Assembly: GCA_900155415.1 (NCBI GenBank)
Contig: LT700187.1
Span: 62,001 to 126,000 of the forward strand
Source of the DNA: Christensenella massiliensis
Lineage (GTDB): Bacteria > Bacillota > Clostridia > Christensenellales > Christensenellaceae
Reading direction: 5' to 3'
DNA length: 64,000 nucleotides
The translations under genes and the position numbers were made by a program. The notes under the pieces are model-generated. The model saw nothing but the letters and a program-made list of their open reading frames with translations, did not search any database and was not told the DNA's origin. Positions 53,414 through 64,000 of this stretch are shown here, one piece after another (position 1 is the stretch's first letter; the number at the start of each line of letters is the position of its first letter).

Positions 53414-55769
53414 ACTTACGCGGCAGGAAAAGAAACAGATCGACGCGCTTATCCGGCAGTCAAAGGGCGACGGGAAGCCCCATACGGCGCAGGACAGCAT
53501 ACCGTTTGAACGAATGTATAAGGACGGGATTTGCCGCCTTGCAAACGGGCGGTATTCCAAGTGCATTGAGTTTGAAGATATTAACTATCAGCTTGCGCAG
53601 CCGGACGACAAGACCGCCATTTTTGAAGCCCTTTGCGATATGTATAACTCTTTTGACGCTTCTATCAGTGTGCAGCTTTCCTTAATCAGCCGCCATGCGA
53701 ACAAGGAGGATTTCAAGAGCAGTATCACGATTGCCCCACAGAATGACGACTTTGACAGTATCAGAGCCGAATACACCGAAATGCTGCAAACACAGCTTGA
53801 ACGCGGCAACAACGGGCTTATCAAGACAAAGTTTCTCACCTTTACCATTGAAGCAAAAGATATTAAATCGGCGCGGGCGCGGCTTGCCCGTATCGAAACG
53901 GACACCCTCAACCATTTTAAGGTGATCGGCGCGGCGGCGCGGGTATTGGACGGGAAGCAGCGGCTTGAAGTGCTGCATGGGCTTTTCCACCCGGACGGGG
54001 AACGCTTCAACTTTGCGTGGGAATGGCTACCCGTAAGCGGCCTTTCCGTCAAAGACTTTATTGCCCCGTCCTCTTTCCGTTTTGGCGACGGGCGAATGTT
54101 TCAAATGGGCGGGAAGTTTGGCGCGGTTTCCTTTTTGCAGATTGCCGCGCCGGAACTTTCAGACCGTATGCTTGCCGACTTCATGGAAGCGGAAAACGGG
54201 ATTGTCGTCAATCTGCACATTCAGAGTATCGACCACAACGAAGCGATCAAGACGATCAAGCGGAAAATCACCGACCTTGACCGTATGAAAATCGAGGAAC
54301 AGAAAAAGGCAATCCGCAGCGGCTACGATATGGATATAATTCCGTCCGACCTTGCCACCTACGGCGGCGAAGCGAAAAACCTTTTGCGGGATTTGCAGAG
54401 CCGGAACGAGCGAATGTTTTTGCTTACGCTGTTAGTTTTGAATGTGGCAGACACAAAGCAGAAATTGGACAACGACGTATTTCAGGCCGCAAGTATCGCA
54501 CAGAAATACAACTGTATGCTCACCCGCCTTGACTACCGGCAGGAACAGGGGCTTATGTCCTCTATCCCATTGGGCGAAAACCTAATCCAAATCCAGCGGG
54601 GCTTGACGACTTCCAGCACCGCCATTTTCGTCCCCTTTACGGTACAAGAGCTGTTCCAAAGCGGCGAAGCGTTGTATTACGGCTTAAACGCATTATCGAA
54701 TAACATGATTTTGTGCGACAGGAAAAGGCTGAAGAACCCTAACGGCTTGATACTCGGCACACCCGGCAGCGGCAAGAGTTTTTCGGCAAAGCGCGAGATC
54801 ACCAACGCTTTTCTCATTACCGCAGACGATATTATCATTTGCGACCCGGAAGCGGAATATTACCCCCTTGTGGAACGGCTGAAAGGGCAGGTTATCAAGG
54901 TTTCGCAGAACAGCACGCAGTACATTAACCCGATGGATATAAACCTCAATTACAGCGAGGGCGACACGCCCATAGCCTTAAAGAGCGATTTTATCCTTTC
55001 CTTTTGCGAGTTGATTATGGGCGGCAAAAACGGGCTGGAAGCGGTTGAAAAGACTTTGATTGACCGCGCCGTTATCAGCGTGTACCGCAGCTACCTTGCA
55101 GACCCGAAGCCGGAGAATATGCCGATTTTGGGCGACCTCTACAATGAAATCAAGAAGCAGCCGGAAAAGGAAGCGCAGCGTATCGCGTCGGCATTGGAAC
55201 TCTATGTAAATGGCAGTTTGAACGTGTTTAACCACCAAACAAACGTTGACATTCACAACCGCCTTGTCTGCTTTGATATTAAAGAACTCGGCACCCAGCT
55301 ACGAAAACTCGGTATGCTCATTGTCCAAGATCAAGTTTGGAACAGAGTTACCATAAACCGCAGCGAAGGCAAGGCGACGCGGTACTATATCGACGAGTTT
55401 CATTTGCTGCTCAAAGAGGAACAGACCGCAGCGTACAGCGTTGAGATTTGGAAGCGTTTTAGAAAATGGGGCGGTATTCCGACAGGTATCACCCAAAACG
55501 TGAAAGATTTGTTATCGTCCCGCGAGGTGGAGAACATTTTTGAAAACAGCGATTTTGTGTATATGCTCAACCAAGCCCAGGGCGACAGGGAAATCCTTGC
55601 AAAGCAGCTTAACATTTCGCAGCAGCAAATGACCTATGTAACCCATTCCGACGCGGGCGAGGGGCTTATCTTCTATGGCAACGTGATTTTGCCCTTTATT
55701 GACCGTTTCCCGCAAGATACGGAACTCTATCGTGTAATGACGACCAAACCCGGCGAGGTGTCGGCATGA
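53373..55769 (+). CDS. virB4: VirB4-like type IV secretion ATPase (ICE B)
   Basis: A 798-residue ATPase. Walker A is [10 protein letters not shown]; then [34 protein letters not shown] and [16 protein letters not shown]. It begins with TTG ([12 protein letters not shown]). It drives pilus assembly and DNA transfer with VirD4. All motifs look intact, so the block to conjugation in ICE B lies in virD4, not here. The next gene overlaps its stop by 4 bp. Confidence 0.95.
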   Translation: MSKEKGKTQNKKRKLTRQEKKQIDALIRQSKGDGKPHTAQDSIPFERMYKDGICRLANGRYSKCIEFEDINYQLAQPDDKTAIFEALCDMYNSFDASISVQLSLISRHANKEDFKSSITIAPQNDDFDSIRAEYTEMLQTQLERGNNGLIKTKFLTFTIEAKDIKSARARLARIETDTLNHFKVIGAAARVLDGKQRLEVLHGLFHPDGERFNFAWEWLPVSGLSVKDFIAPSSFRFGDGRMFQMGGKFGAVSFLQIAAPELSDRMLADFMEAENGIVVNLHIQSIDHNEAIKTIKRKITDLDRMKIEEQKKAIRSGYDMDIIPSDLATYGGEAKNLLRDLQSRNERMFLLTLLVLNVADTKQKLDNDVFQAASIAQKYNCMLTRLDYRQEQGLMSSIPLGENLIQIQRGLTTSSTAIFVPFTVQELFQSGEALYYGLNALSNNMILCDRKRLKNPNGLILGTPGSGKSFSAKREITNAFLITADDIIICDPEAEYYPLVERLKGQVIKVSQNSTQYINPMDINLNYSEGDTPIALKSDFILSFCELIMGGKNGLEAVEKTLIDRAVISVYRSYLADPKPENMPILGDLYNEIKKQPEKEAQRIASALELYVNGSLNVFNHQTNVDIHNRLVCFDIKELGTQLRKLGMLIVQDQVWNRVTINRSEGKATRYYIDEFHLLLKEEQTAAYSVEIWKRFRKWGGIPTGITQNVKDLLSSREVENIFENSDFVYMLNQAQGDREILAKQLNISQQQMTYVTHSDAGEGLIFYGNVILPFIDRFPQDTELYRVMTTKPGEVSA

Positions 55770-56722
55770 GGATAGAAATGGACAAAATCTATTGCGGCGA
55801 CAGCTTGCAGGTGCTTCAAACCTTGCCGGAAAATGCAGTTGATTGTTGCGTAACGTCCCCACCCTACTATGCCTTGCGGGACTACGGCGCAGACGGGCAG
55901 ATCGGACGGGAAGCAACGCCGGAGGAATATGTTTCCCGTATTACGGCGGTATTCCATGAGGTAAAGCGGGTGCTTACGCCGGAGGGTACTTGTTGGCTGA
56001 ATATCGCGGACACTTATTGCGGCACAGGCAGCAAAGCCGACCACCAAGACCCCAAATACCCCAAAGGCAGGAACGGGCAGCAAGTGGCGTTTAACCACCG
56101 CGCCCCCGGCTGCAAGCCCAAAGATTTAATTGGTATTCCGTGGCTTGTAGCCCTCGCCTTGCGGGGCGACGGTTGGTATTTGCGCAGTTCTATCATTTGG
56201 CACAAAACAAACCCCATGCCGGAAAGCACGCGGGACAGGCCGACCCGCTGCTATGAATATGTGTTTCTGCTTACCAAGTCAAAGAAGTATTATTACGATT
56301 GGCAAGCAGTAGCCGAGCCGATAGCCCCCACAACGGCGGGGCGGCTGAAAAGCGGAGTTAGCAAAGGAAATAAGTATAACGTTACTGTTCCGGGGCAAAA
56401 CCAACCGCAGAAAATCACCCGCCCCCGCGAAAAGGGCGCATACGCCGACGAGTTGATTTCTCCCGTCCGCAGCCGCCGCAACGTTTGGCAGATTAACAAT
56501 GTCGGCTATCATGGCGGGCATTTCGCAGCGTTCCCGCCGAAACTTGCGGAAACGTGCATTTTGGCGGGCTGTCCCATCGGCGGGATTGTCCTTGACCCCT
56601 TTTTCGGCAGCGGCACGACGGGCATGGTAGCAAAACGGCTTAACCGCCGCTATATCGGCATTGAGTTAAACCCCGACTATTGCGAACTTGCAAAACAGCG
56701 GATTGGAGGTGATGAAGATTGA
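55766..56722 (+). CDS. Site-specific DNA methyltransferase (beta class, N4/N6)
   Basis: A 318-residue methyltransferase with catalytic TSPPYY near residue 30 and the SAM motif [29 protein letters not shown] near the C terminus, the order of beta-class N4-cytosine or N6-adenine enzymes. No restriction endonuclease gene is next to it. As a solitary enzyme inside the transfer operon it may protect the incoming DNA. It is coupled to virB4 upstream and to the wall hydrolase downstream by 4-bp overlaps. Confidence 0.9.
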   Translation: MRIEMDKIYCGDSLQVLQTLPENAVDCCVTSPPYYALRDYGADGQIGREATPEEYVSRITAVFHEVKRVLTPEGTCWLNIADTYCGTGSKADHQDPKYPKGRNGQQVAFNHRAPGCKPKDLIGIPWLVALALRGDGWYLRSSIIWHKTNPMPESTRDRPTRCYEYVFLLTKSKKYYYDWQAVAEPIAPTTAGRLKSGVSKGNKYNVTVPGQNQPQKITRPREKGAYADELISPVRSRRNVWQINNVGYHGGHFAAFPPKLAETCILAGCPIGGIVLDPFFGSGTTGMVAKRLNRRYIGIELNPDYCELAKQRIGGDED

Positions 56723-58689
56723 GCAAGGAACTGAAAGCCCCCGACAAGGTAACGCAAAAAATGACCCGCGACGGTGCGGTTGCGGAAAACCTCACGACGG
56801 GCGAAACGTCCAGTATCAGCGAAAGGCCGCAGGAAGAAAACTATTCAGCCCCCGCAGGGGTGGCAGCGGAAAAGGTTGTGCAGCATATCGGCGCAGAGAT
56901 TGAGCGACACGCAGCAAAAGGCGCGGAGAAAAAAGCCCTTGACGCGACGCAGCCTAAAACCCATTCTTCCCGCTTGCAGTTTTCCGAAGCGGAACGGGCA
57001 ACGCCGGAACTTCAAAAAGCGATCAAGAAATCGGATAAGGCGGCAGACTGTTTAGACGCAGCGCGGGCGGCTATCCCCAAGCAGACCAAAATCAAGAAAG
57101 AGCGCGTTTTTGACGAAGCGAAAGGCAAGGCAAAGACGCGCCTTTCCTTTGAAAAGACGGATAAGCCCCCAAACGGCAAGTTGCGGCATAACCCCTTATC
57201 CCGTCCGGCACAGGAGTTAAACAGTACCGTACATGGGAAAATCTACGAGGTAGAGAAAGAAAACGTCGGTGTGGAAAGCGGGCACCGGGTAGAACTTGCC
57301 GGAGAGAAAGCGGGCGGCATGGCGGCGCGGGCAGTTAAGGGCGGCATACGCCGCCATAAGCTGAAACCCTACCGGGCAGCGGCGGCAGCGGAAAAACAAG
57401 CGGTAAAGGCAAACGCAGATTTTCTCTATCAAAAGGCGTTGCACGATAACCCCGCGCTTGCGCACTCCAACCCCATTTCCCGTTTTTGGCAGAAGCAGCG
57501 CATTAAAAAGCAGTATGCAAAAACGCTGAAAGCGGGCGGCAAAGCGAAAAAAACCGCTGAAGCCACCGCAAAGGCGGCGAAGAAAACCGCGCAGGAAACC
57601 AAACGGGCGACGTTCTTTGTTGTCCGGCATTGGAAAGGCTGCTTGATTGTGGGCGGGATTGCCTTTATCGTGCTGCTGCTTTTCGGCGGGCTGTCCTCTT
57701 GCTCCCTCTTTGGCGGCAACAGCGGCAGCGGCTTGATTGCGTCGTCCTATCTCTCCGAGGACGCGGATATAACGGGCGCGGAAAGCGCGTATGCCGCTAT
57801 GGAAGCCGAGTTACAAGATATGCTGGACAATATCGAAAGCGAATACCCCGGCTATGACGAATACCGGGTAAACGCGGACGAGATCGAGCATGACCCCTAT
57901 GTGCTAATTTCTATCCTTTCCGCGTGGCATGAGGGCGTGTTTACACTCGATGAAGTGCAAAGCACCCTTGAAATGCTCTTTGAGAAACAGTATATCTTGA
58001 CGGTCGAGGAAGAAGTACAGGTACGCTACCGCACCGAAACAAGGACGGACAGCGAGGGCAACCCCTATACGGTTGAAGTCCCCTATAACTATTACATTCT
58101 TCATGTGGATTTGGAAAACTTCAACCTCTCCCATGTCCCCGTTTACATCATGGGCGAAGAACAGCTATCCATGTACGCTATGTATATGTCGTCGCTGGGA
58201 AACAGACCCGACCTTTTCCCGCAATCCGGCTATGTGTCTAAATACTATGAAAACCCGCCCGCCGATTATGAAGTACCCGCCGCGCTGCTGGGTTCCGATG
58301 AAAAGTTTGCGCGGCTCATGGAGGAAGCAGATAAATACGTCGGTTTTCCCTATGTGTGGGGCGGCAGCACCCCGGAAACCTCTTTTGATTGCAGCGGCTT
58401 TGTGAGTTATGTGTTGACGAACAGCGGCCTATACAATACGGGCAGACTTGGGGCGCAAGGGCTTTACAACATCTCAACCCCTGTTTCTAACCCGCAGCCG
58501 GGGGATTTGGTGTTCTTTACGGGTACATACGACACCCCCGGCGTTTCCCATGTGGGGATTTATGTGGGCGAGGACGGGGACGGAAGCCCCGTCATGCTGC
58601 ATTGTGGCGACCCTATCCAGTATTCAAAGCTGGACACCAGCTATTGGCAATCCCACTTTTACGCCTACGGGCGGTTAAATTACAATTAA
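56719..58689 (+). CDS. NlpC/P60 cell-wall hydrolase of ICE B
   Basis: A 656-residue protein. A basic cytoplasmic part of about 300 residues ([20 protein letters not shown] resembles the ICE A protein) precedes one membrane helix ([22 protein letters not shown]). An extracellular [30 protein letters not shown] segment follows, and a C-terminal NlpC/P60 domain with FDCSGF and SHVGIYVGE. It opens peptidoglycan for the channel. The 3D and M23 domains of the ICE A enzyme are missing. The start is TTG at 56719. Confidence 0.9.
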   Translation: MSKELKAPDKVTQKMTRDGAVAENLTTGETSSISERPQEENYSAPAGVAAEKVVQHIGAEIERHAAKGAEKKALDATQPKTHSSRLQFSEAERATPELQKAIKKSDKAADCLDAARAAIPKQTKIKKERVFDEAKGKAKTRLSFEKTDKPPNGKLRHNPLSRPAQELNSTVHGKIYEVEKENVGVESGHRVELAGEKAGGMAARAVKGGIRRHKLKPYRAAAAAEKQAVKANADFLYQKALHDNPALAHSNPISRFWQKQRIKKQYAKTLKAGGKAKKTAEATAKAAKKTAQETKRATFFVVRHWKGCLIVGGIAFIVLLLFGGLSSCSLFGGNSGSGLIASSYLSEDADITGAESAYAAMEAELQDMLDNIESEYPGYDEYRVNADEIEHDPYVLISILSAWHEGVFTLDEVQSTLEMLFEKQYILTVEEEVQVRYRTETRTDSEGNPYTVEVPYNYYILHVDLENFNLSHVPVYIMGEEQLSMYAMYMSSLGNRPDLFPQSGYVSKYYENPPADYEVPAALLGSDEKFARLMEEADKYVGFPYVWGGSTPETSFDCSGFVSYVLTNSGLYNTGRLGAQGLYNISTPVSNPQPGDLVFFTGTYDTPGVSHVGIYVGEDGDGSPVMLHCGDPIQYSKLDTSYWQSHFYAYGRLNYN

Positions 58690-58702
58690 AAGGAGTTGAA
58701 AA

Positions 58703-59425
58703 ATGAATATTGTATCTTTTGGCGGCGGCACGAATAGTGCCGCCTTACTTATTGGCCTATACAAGCACAAAATCCCGATTGACCTTATCACCTTTGCCGA
58801 TACGGGCGCGGAACACCCGCATACCTATCAATTTATCGAGATAATCAATCAATGGCTTGCGGAACACGGTATGCCGCAGATTACCGTTGTGCAGTATGTT
58901 GACCGCTACGGCAACCGCCTATCTCTTGAAACCGAGTGCTTGCGCTCTCATACGCTCCCGTCGATTGCCTACGGGCATAAGCGTTGTTCGCAGAAACACA
59001 AAATCGCACCGCAGGAAAAGTTTTGCAACCACTATGCGCCTTGCCGCGAAGTATGGCAGCGCGGCGAGAAAGTCAACCGCTATATCGGCTATGACGCGGG
59101 AGAAGTGAAACGGTATGAACATTCCCGCAAGTACAACGAAGCCGACAAAAAATATCATAACCGCTACCCCCTCATTGAAGAATGGGGCTGGAACAGGGAC
59201 GATTGTATCCGGGAAATCAAAGCGGCAGGATTGCCGCAGCCGGGTAAATCGTCCTGTTTCTTTTGTCCGAGCATGAAGAAACAAGAGATTTTATATCTCA
59301 AAGAACACTATCCCGATCTATTTAACCGGGCGGCGACTTTGGAAGAAAACGCTATGCCCTATCTTAAAACCGTTAAGGGATTGGGGCGCAGCTATTCATG
59401 GAAAGAACAGTTTGGAAAGGAGTAA
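58703..59425 (+). CDS. PAPS-reductase-like PP-loop protein
   Basis: A 240-residue ATP-pyrophosphatase-fold protein with PP-loop SFGGGTNSAAL (residues 5-15), TFADTGAEHPHTYQFI and a Cys motif GKSSCFFCPSMKKQE that could hold an Fe-S cluster or catalytic thiol. Such proteins lie in several Clostridia ICEs. The resemblance to DndC/PAPS reductases raises the possibility of nucleic-acid sulfur chemistry, but no dnd partners are seen. AAAAGGAGTTGAAAA precedes the ATG. Confidence 0.75.
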   Translation: MNIVSFGGGTNSAALLIGLYKHKIPIDLITFADTGAEHPHTYQFIEIINQWLAEHGMPQITVVQYVDRYGNRLSLETECLRSHTLPSIAYGHKRCSQKHKIAPQEKFCNHYAPCREVWQRGEKVNRYIGYDAGEVKRYEHSRKYNEADKKYHNRYPLIEEWGWNRDDCIREIKAAGLPQPGKSSCFFCPSMKKQEILYLKEHYPDLFNRAATLEENAMPYLKTVKGLGRSYSWKEQFGKE

Positions 59426-59431
59426 ATGACT

Positions 59432-59698
59432 ATGGCGAACACGAAACTTGACCGTATCGAAAGGGATATTGAGAAAACGAGGGCAAAAATCCTTGAACAG
59501 CAAAAGAAGCTGAAAGACCTTGAAGCGCAGAAAGTCGAGGAAGAAAACGCGCAGATCGTGCAAATGGTAAAGGCGGTACACCTTGACGGGACGCAGCTTG
59601 CCGCGTTCCTCTCCGCTTACGCCAGCGGCGAAATCACCTTGCCGCAGCCGGAAGCCACTTACCCCGCCGAACAGGAGGACAACGACAATGAAGAATAA
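59432..59698 (+). CDS. DUF4315 coiled-coil protein (ICE B)
   Basis: An 88-residue protein: [62 protein letters not shown]. Same family and place as the ICE A copy at 12,130, but without the palindrome insertion. Start 59432 has better spacing to GGAAAGGAG than the ATG at 59426. It overlaps DUF4366 by 11 bp. Confidence 0.85.
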   Translation: MANTKLDRIERDIEKTRAKILEQQKKLKDLEAQKVEEENAQIVQMVKAVHLDGTQLAAFLSAYASGEITLPQPEATYPAEQEDNDNEE

Positions 59699-60437
59699 AA
59701 AGATAATCCGAAAGTTTACCGTATTGCTTGCCGCACTGGTTATCATGTGCGGCTTTTCTGTTACCGCTTATGCGGGCGGTGGCGATGAAAGCGACGACAC
59801 GCCTACCCCCGTAACCGAGGAAACGCCCCCGCCGGAAACCGAGCCGGAGGAAACGACGGGCGGCTATGAGCCGCAGCCCCTAACCCCGGACGGGAATATG
59901 TCCCTTGTGGACGATATTACGGACGAAGCGTCCGGCGACAAGCAGTTTATCACCGTCGTTACCAAAAGCGGCAACTATTTTTACATCATCATTGACCGCG
60001 CCGAGGACGGGGAAAACACCGTCCATTTCCTTAACCAGGTGGACGAAGCGGATTTAACCGCCCTTATGGAGGACGGGCAGACCGAAGCCCCCGTTTGTAG
60101 CTGCACCGATAAATGCGCCCCCGGAAGCGTCAACACCGCTTGCCCCGTTTGCAGCGTCAATATGAGCGAGTGCGCGGGCGTGGAAGCCGAGCCGGAGCCG
60201 GAAGAAACCGAGCAGCCGCCGGAAGAAGAAAAAGGCGGCGGCATGGGTATTCTGCTTGTCGTGCTGCTTGTTGCCGCAGCGGGCGGCGGCGCGTTCTACT
60301 ACTTTAAGATTTTGAAGTCCAAAAAGGACGCGGCGAAAGGCAGCAGCAGCCTTGACGACCTTGATTTTGACGAGGACGACGAGGAAACGGAAGTAGTCGA
60401 AACCGAACAGACCGAGCAGGAGGACGATAATCTATGA
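59688..60437 (+). CDS. DUF4366 membrane protein of the transfer apparatus (ICE B)
   Basis: A 249-residue envelope protein: signal peptide ending AYA, a Thr/Glu/Pro spacer, DUF4366 core [42 protein letters not shown], a Cys-rich insert [26 protein letters not shown] absent from the ICE A copy, an acidic linker, one membrane helix and an acidic tail. Coupled to topB by a 4-bp overlap. Confidence 0.87.
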   Translation: MKNKKIIRKFTVLLAALVIMCGFSVTAYAGGGDESDDTPTPVTEETPPPETEPEETTGGYEPQPLTPDGNMSLVDDITDEASGDKQFITVVTKSGNYFYIIIDRAEDGENTVHFLNQVDEADLTALMEDGQTEAPVCSCTDKCAPGSVNTACPVCSVNMSECAGVEAEPEPEETEQPPEEEKGGGMGILLVVLLVAAAGGGAFYYFKILKSKKDAAKGSSSLDDLDFDEDDEETEVVETEQTEQEDDNL

Positions 60438-62509
60438 AACTTGTAATTGCAGAAAAACCGAGCGTCGGGGCGGCGATTGCCGCCGTTATGGGCGCGAATG
60501 AAAAGCGCAGCGGATATTTTGAGGGCGGCGGCTACCTTGTGTCGTGGTGTATCGGGCATTTGATTAGCCTTGCAGACGCGGCGACCTACAATGAACAATT
60601 CCGTAAATGGAAGTACGACGATCTTCCCATTGTCCCGCAGGAGTGGCAGTTTATTGTTGCCAGCGGCAAGGAGCAGCAGTTTTCCATTCTCAAAGACCTT
60701 ATGCACCGCAGCGACGTTACCGAGATTATCAATGCTTGCGACAGCGGGCGCGAGGGGGAACTCATTTTCCGCTTTGTCTATGAACAGGCGAATTGCAAAA
60801 AGCCCTTTTCCCGCCTTTGGATTAGCAGCATGGAAGCAAGTGCAATCCGCGAGGGCTTTTCAAATCTCAAAGACGGGCGCGGCTATGACAACCTCTATCA
60901 ATCCGCGCTTTGCAGAGCAAAGGCCGATTGGCTCATTGGCATTAACGCGACCCGCCTTTTCTCTATCCTCTACCATAAAACATTGAATGTCGGCAGAGTG
61001 CAAACGCCCACCCTTGCTATGCTGGTAAACCGCGACTATGCAATCAGCAGCTTTAAGAAAGAGAAATATCATGTCGTCCGGCTGGACGTTGGCGGCGTTG
61101 CCGCCCTTTCCGAAAGGCAGGACGACGAAGCGGCGGCGCGGCAGATGAAAGCGGCTTGCGAGAAATCGCAGGCCGTTTGTACTTCCCTTAAAAAAGAGAA
61201 AAAGACCGCAGCCCCGCCGAAACTGTTTGACCTCACCGCCTTGCAGCGGGAAGCAAACCGTTTGTATGGGTTTACGGCGAAACAGACCCTTGACTATGCG
61301 CAAGCCCTTTATGAAAAACGGCTTTTGACCTATCCCCGCACCGACAGCAAATATATCACTTCCGATATGGAGGGCAGCACAAAGGAACTTATCACCGGCC
61401 TTTGCGCTGCTCTCCCCTTTATGCAGGGCGTGAAGCTGCAAGCCGACCTTGCGAGGATTTGCGACAACAGCAAAGTAACCGACCATCACGCCATTTTGCC
61501 GACAGCGGAGTTTGTGAAAACGGGCTTTTCTTCCCTTGCCGAAAGTGAGAAAAAGCTAATGACCCTTGTGTGCGCAAAACTGCTTTGCGCCGTTGCCGCG
61601 CCCTATGAGTATGAAGCGGTTACGGCGGTTTTCACTTGCGGCGGCTATACCTTTACCGCAAAGGGCAGGACGACGCTTTGCGAGGGTTGGCGCGAGATTG
61701 AAAGACTATCCCGCGCCGCGTCCGGGGAACAGGACGAGGACGCAGAGCCGGAAGCGGTTTTACCCCCGCTTGCCGAGGGGCAGACCTTTGACAATCCGGC
61801 AGCGGAGATCTCCGAACGTTACACGCAGCCCCCAAAGGCATTTACCGAAGATACGTTACTTTCGGCTATGGAGAGTGCGGGAAAGGAGGACACGCCGGAG
61901 GACGCGGAGCGCAAAGGGTTAGGCACCACCGCGACGCGGGCGGGTATCATTGAAAAACTCATTAGCGCGGGCTTTGCCGAGCGCAAGGGCAAAAAGCTAA
62001 TCCCCACAAAGGACGGGTATAACCTTGTCGCTATTCTGCCCGACAGCCTTACGTCCCCGCAGCTTACGGCAGAATGGGAAACGCGCCTTACCGGGATTGC
62101 AAAGGGCAGCGACAGCCCCGCCGACTTCATGCGCGGGATTGAGGAAATGACAGCGGGGCTTGTCAAGACCTATTCCGCGATTTCCGAGGATAAAGCGAAG
62201 CTGTTTACCCCGCAGCGGGAAGCAATCGGCACTTGCCCCCGTTGCGGCGCGGCGGTTTACGAGGGCAAGAAAAACTTTTACTGCTCCGACAGGGCTTGCA
62301 GCTTTGTGATGTGGAAGAATGACCGCTTTTTTGAGCAGCGCAAAAAGGCTTTCACAAAGGCGATTGCCGCCGCCCTTTTGAAAGACGGAAAGGTAAAAAT
62401 CAAAGGTATGTACTCGACCAAGACGGGAAAGACCTTTGACGGAGTTGTGCTGCTTGCCGACACAGGCGGCAAGTATGTAAACTTCCGCGTCGAGCAGAAC
62501 CGAAAATGA
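60434..62509 (+). CDS. topB: Type IA DNA topoisomerase III
   Basis: A 691-residue topoisomerase. TOPRIM motifs (VIAEKPSVG at the start, [13 protein letters not shown]), active-site tyrosine in [13 protein letters not shown], and a C-terminal zinc ribbon [24 protein letters not shown]. TopB relaxes or decatenates single-strand-containing DNA and is a usual part of Tn1549-like elements. Starts on the overlap with the DUF4366 stop. Full length, no disruption seen. Confidence 0.95.
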   Translation: MKLVIAEKPSVGAAIAAVMGANEKRSGYFEGGGYLVSWCIGHLISLADAATYNEQFRKWKYDDLPIVPQEWQFIVASGKEQQFSILKDLMHRSDVTEIINACDSGREGELIFRFVYEQANCKKPFSRLWISSMEASAIREGFSNLKDGRGYDNLYQSALCRAKADWLIGINATRLFSILYHKTLNVGRVQTPTLAMLVNRDYAISSFKKEKYHVVRLDVGGVAALSERQDDEAAARQMKAACEKSQAVCTSLKKEKKTAAPPKLFDLTALQREANRLYGFTAKQTLDYAQALYEKRLLTYPRTDSKYITSDMEGSTKELITGLCAALPFMQGVKLQADLARICDNSKVTDHHAILPTAEFVKTGFSSLAESEKKLMTLVCAKLLCAVAAPYEYEAVTAVFTCGGYTFTAKGRTTLCEGWREIERLSRAASGEQDEDAEPEAVLPPLAEGQTFDNPAAEISERYTQPPKAFTEDTLLSAMESAGKEDTPEDAERKGLGTTATRAGIIEKLISAGFAERKGKKLIPTKDGYNLVAILPDSLTSPQLTAEWETRLTGIAKGSDSPADFMRGIEEMTAGLVKTYSAISEDKAKLFTPQREAIGTCPRCGAAVYEGKKNFYCSDRACSFVMWKNDRFFEQRKKAFTKAIAAALLKDGKVKIKGMYSTKTGKTFDGVVLLADTGGKYVNFRVEQNRK

Positions 62510-62874
62510 TAAGGCTTGATGAAAAGCAATACCGCGCCGTAAAGAAAATGACCCGCGCCGCTTGTGCAAACAACGATTGCGGGAATTGTCTGCTGCTGGA
62601 CGACGGGGAAACTTGCGTTTGTGTGCAGAGTATCAGCTATTCGCTGCTATGCCGCTATTTCCGCGAAGCGGTATTACCCGCCGACAGGCAGCTTTGCGAA
62701 CAGATCACCCGCAGCGGGGAAACCGATTTGAAGCGTTGCGCGGTATGCGGCAGCACGTTTGCGGCGGGCAGCAACCGGGCGAAATACTGCCCCGATTGCG
62801 CGGCAAAGATACGCCGCAGACAGAAAGCCCAAAGCGAGAGAAACAGGCGTTTACGGATAAAAACAACTACATAG
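62506..62874 (+). CDS. Small Cys-rich mobile-element protein (ICE B copy)
   Basis: A 122-residue protein: CANNDCGNCLLLDDGETCVCVQSISYSLLCRYFREAVLPADRQLCEQI and zinc motif KRCAVCGSTFAAGSNRAKYCPDCA with a basic tail. Third member of the family in this window; its ATG overlaps the topB stop. Confidence 0.78.
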   Translation: MIRLDEKQYRAVKKMTRAACANNDCGNCLLLDDGETCVCVQSISYSLLCRYFREAVLPADRQLCEQITRSGETDLKRCAVCGSTFAAGSNRAKYCPDCAAKIRRRQKAQSERNRRLRIKTTT

Positions 62875-62905
62875 CAAGCACAGCAAACGAGTACCCGTTT
62901 GCGAG

Positions 62906-62942
62906 AAATGCCCGCGCTTCCCATAGAGAGCGCGGGCATTTT
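62906..62942 (+). terminator. Terminator after the Cys-rich gene
   Basis: AAATGCCCGCGCT and AGCGCGGGCATTT form a perfect 13-bp stem ending in four T. It likely closes the virB6-topB operon. Confidence 0.8.
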
Positions 62943-62999
62943 GCTTGTTGGGATAGTCCCAAACCCTTATATGACCGAGAAAGGACGTGATGAAAGAAT

Positions 63000-64000
63000 A
63001 TGCCGTATTCCTCATACGACCATGACAAATTAGAAGCCGCCGAAACCATGCGGATAGAACGCCGGATATATTTTGAAGCAAAGGACAGGGAGATTGCCCC
63101 TTATGCTTCCTTGCCGATTGCGCAGCTACTTTCCATGCGCAGCGAAAGCGCGGCGGCAGAACAGGCGATTTTTGACGACCTTAAAGAACGCGCCGCCGCA
63201 TGGGAAGAACAGGCGGGAAGAACGCTTTTGCTGGATAAAACACTTGAATATGTGAGAACGCCGCACGTCCAGCACACCGCTAACGAGTGGCAGACCACCG
63301 AGCATAACCGCCATATTCGCAGCAACCGGGTATATCAGATGAATTACTACATTTACGAGAATACCCGCTACGACAAAGAAGCGCAGAAATCTATCCCGTA
63401 TTCATGGACGCTTACATGGAGCGTGCGCACCAACAGCCCAAGCAGAACCCAAGCGAAGATTGCCGGACAAGATAGAAAGGTTTTCACCGACAAGGCAGCT
63501 ATGGAAAAGTATCTGAATGGGCGTATCAAAGCGTATGACCGCTTGTTTACGGAAATCTCCCCGCCTATCCCGCAGGAGTACGCCGACTATTTCAAAGTAA
63601 ACGGTATGCTCATGCCGGACTACACCATAGAGGGCGAAGAACCCCCGCAGCAGCAACAGGCGGCAGCTATCCCCGAAAATACCGGGCAGGAAAAGGAGCG
63701 TGAACACATGAGCGAACAGTTTTCTATTATGATAGGCAACCGCAGCCGCTTTGACGCGGGCGACCCCGGCGGCTATTGGTTGGATATGCCCGCCACAAAG
63801 GAGCAGTTGCACGAAGCTATGCGGAACGTCGGCATTACCGCCGACAACCCGCAGGATTTTTCCATTCGCGGCTATTCCGACGACCCGGAGAAACATATTG
63901 CCTTGCCTTATGAAATGGTATGCGCCGCCGACGTGGACGAACTCAATTTTCTTGCGGCGCGGCTCGAACAGCTTGACCCCGCCGAGGTTGGCAAGCTGAA
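63000..64000 (+). CDS. Large accessory protein with ArdA-like region (3' end beyond window)
   Basis: The frame is open from ATG 63000 to the window end (333 codons so far). The first part (MPYSSYDHDKLEAAETMRIERRIYFEAKDREIAPYASLPIAQLL...TLTWSVRTNSPSRTQAKIAGQD) is of unknown type. After a Gln/Pro linker comes FSIMIGNRSRFDAGDPGGYWLDMPATKEQLHEAMRNVG...LNFLAARLEQLDPAEVGKL, which resembles ArdA-like antirestriction or LPD modules in large ICE proteins. An internal ATG at 63708 follows AAAGGAGCGTGAACAC and could start a second product. Confidence 0.7.
   Translation, partial: MPYSSYDHDKLEAAETMRIERRIYFEAKDREIAPYASLPIAQLLSMRSESAAAEQAIFDDLKERAAAWEEQAGRTLLLDKTLEYVRTPHVQHTANEWQTTEHNRHIRSNRVYQMNYYIYENTRYDKEAQKSIPYSWTLTWSVRTNSPSRTQAKIAGQDRKVFTDKAAMEKYLNGRIKAYDRLFTEISPPIPQEYADYFKVNGMLMPDYTIEGEEPPQQQQAAAIPENTGQEKEREHMSEQFSIMIGNRSRFDAGDPGGYWLDMPATKEQLHEAMRNVGITADNPQDFSIRGYSDDPEKHIALPYEMVCAADVDELNFLAARLEQLDPAEVGKL

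Overview
The window is a nest of mobile elements from a Gram-positive, low-to-mid-GC Clostridia-type bacterium, probably a gut Oscillospiraceae or Lachnospiraceae. The evidence is Tn1549/CTn-like conjugation genes, Gram-positive surface machinery (sortase B, VaFE protein, lipoprotein), many TTG/GTG starts behind strong GGAGG sites, large serine recombinases and SpoVG. There are no rRNA or tRNA genes and no recognisable host housekeeping region. Both window edges cut genes.

Layout. (A) About 1-20,371, read on the minus strand, is most of one integrative conjugative element (ICE A): a Maff2 fragment, VirB6, SpoVG, a DUF7007-like protein, PrgI, VirB4, a three-domain cell-wall hydrolase, DUF4315, DUF4366, small Cys-rich proteins, a lipoprotein, a giant VaFE surface protein, sortase B, MobC and a relaxase. 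Two AT-rich cargo genes interrupt the backbone: a SEFIR-domain protein and a PD-(D/E)XK nuclease-like protein. A 21-bp palindrome occurs seven times in this part. (B) 20,372-22,000 is a junction holding a serine recombinase that lacks its catalytic N terminus. (C) From about 22,000 to the end, on the plus strand, is a second ICE (ICE B): a replication initiator with internal iteron-like repeats, PcfB, VirD4, Maff2, VirB6, an MT-A70 methylase, PrgI, VirB4, a second DNA methylase, an NlpC/P60 hydrolase, a PAPS-reductase-like protein, DUF4315, DUF4366, topoisomerase III, a Cys-rich protein and a long ArdA/LPD-like protein.

ICE B's virD4 gene is cut into three pieces by two separate serine-recombinase mobilisable elements. 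E1 (24,172-31,991, 7.8 kb) carries a recombinase, TnpW, an RlmA/TlrB-type rRNA methyltransferase behind an eight-codon leader ending in MRLR, DUF3847, an oriT, a MOBQ-type relaxase and a frameshifted primase/ATPase. E2 (32,648-50,414, 17.8 kb) carries a recombinase, TnpV, an AraC-controlled ECF plus twin-ABC transporter operon ending in a DtxR/MntR regulator, four sigma-region-4-like genes, an oriT, a relaxase, a replisome organiser, a DnaC-like ATPase and TnpW. If both elements are removed at their shared GG core, the three virD4 pieces join in frame into 593 codons plus stop. ICE B is therefore presumably non-transferable while they sit there and restorable by precise excision.

The strongest leads are the twice-interrupted coupling-protein gene, the macrolide-type arrest leader on the rRNA methyltransferase, the dispersed palindrome that stays open in the frames checked, and the portable metal-type uptake island with its own DtxR-like regulator and operator-like palindrome.
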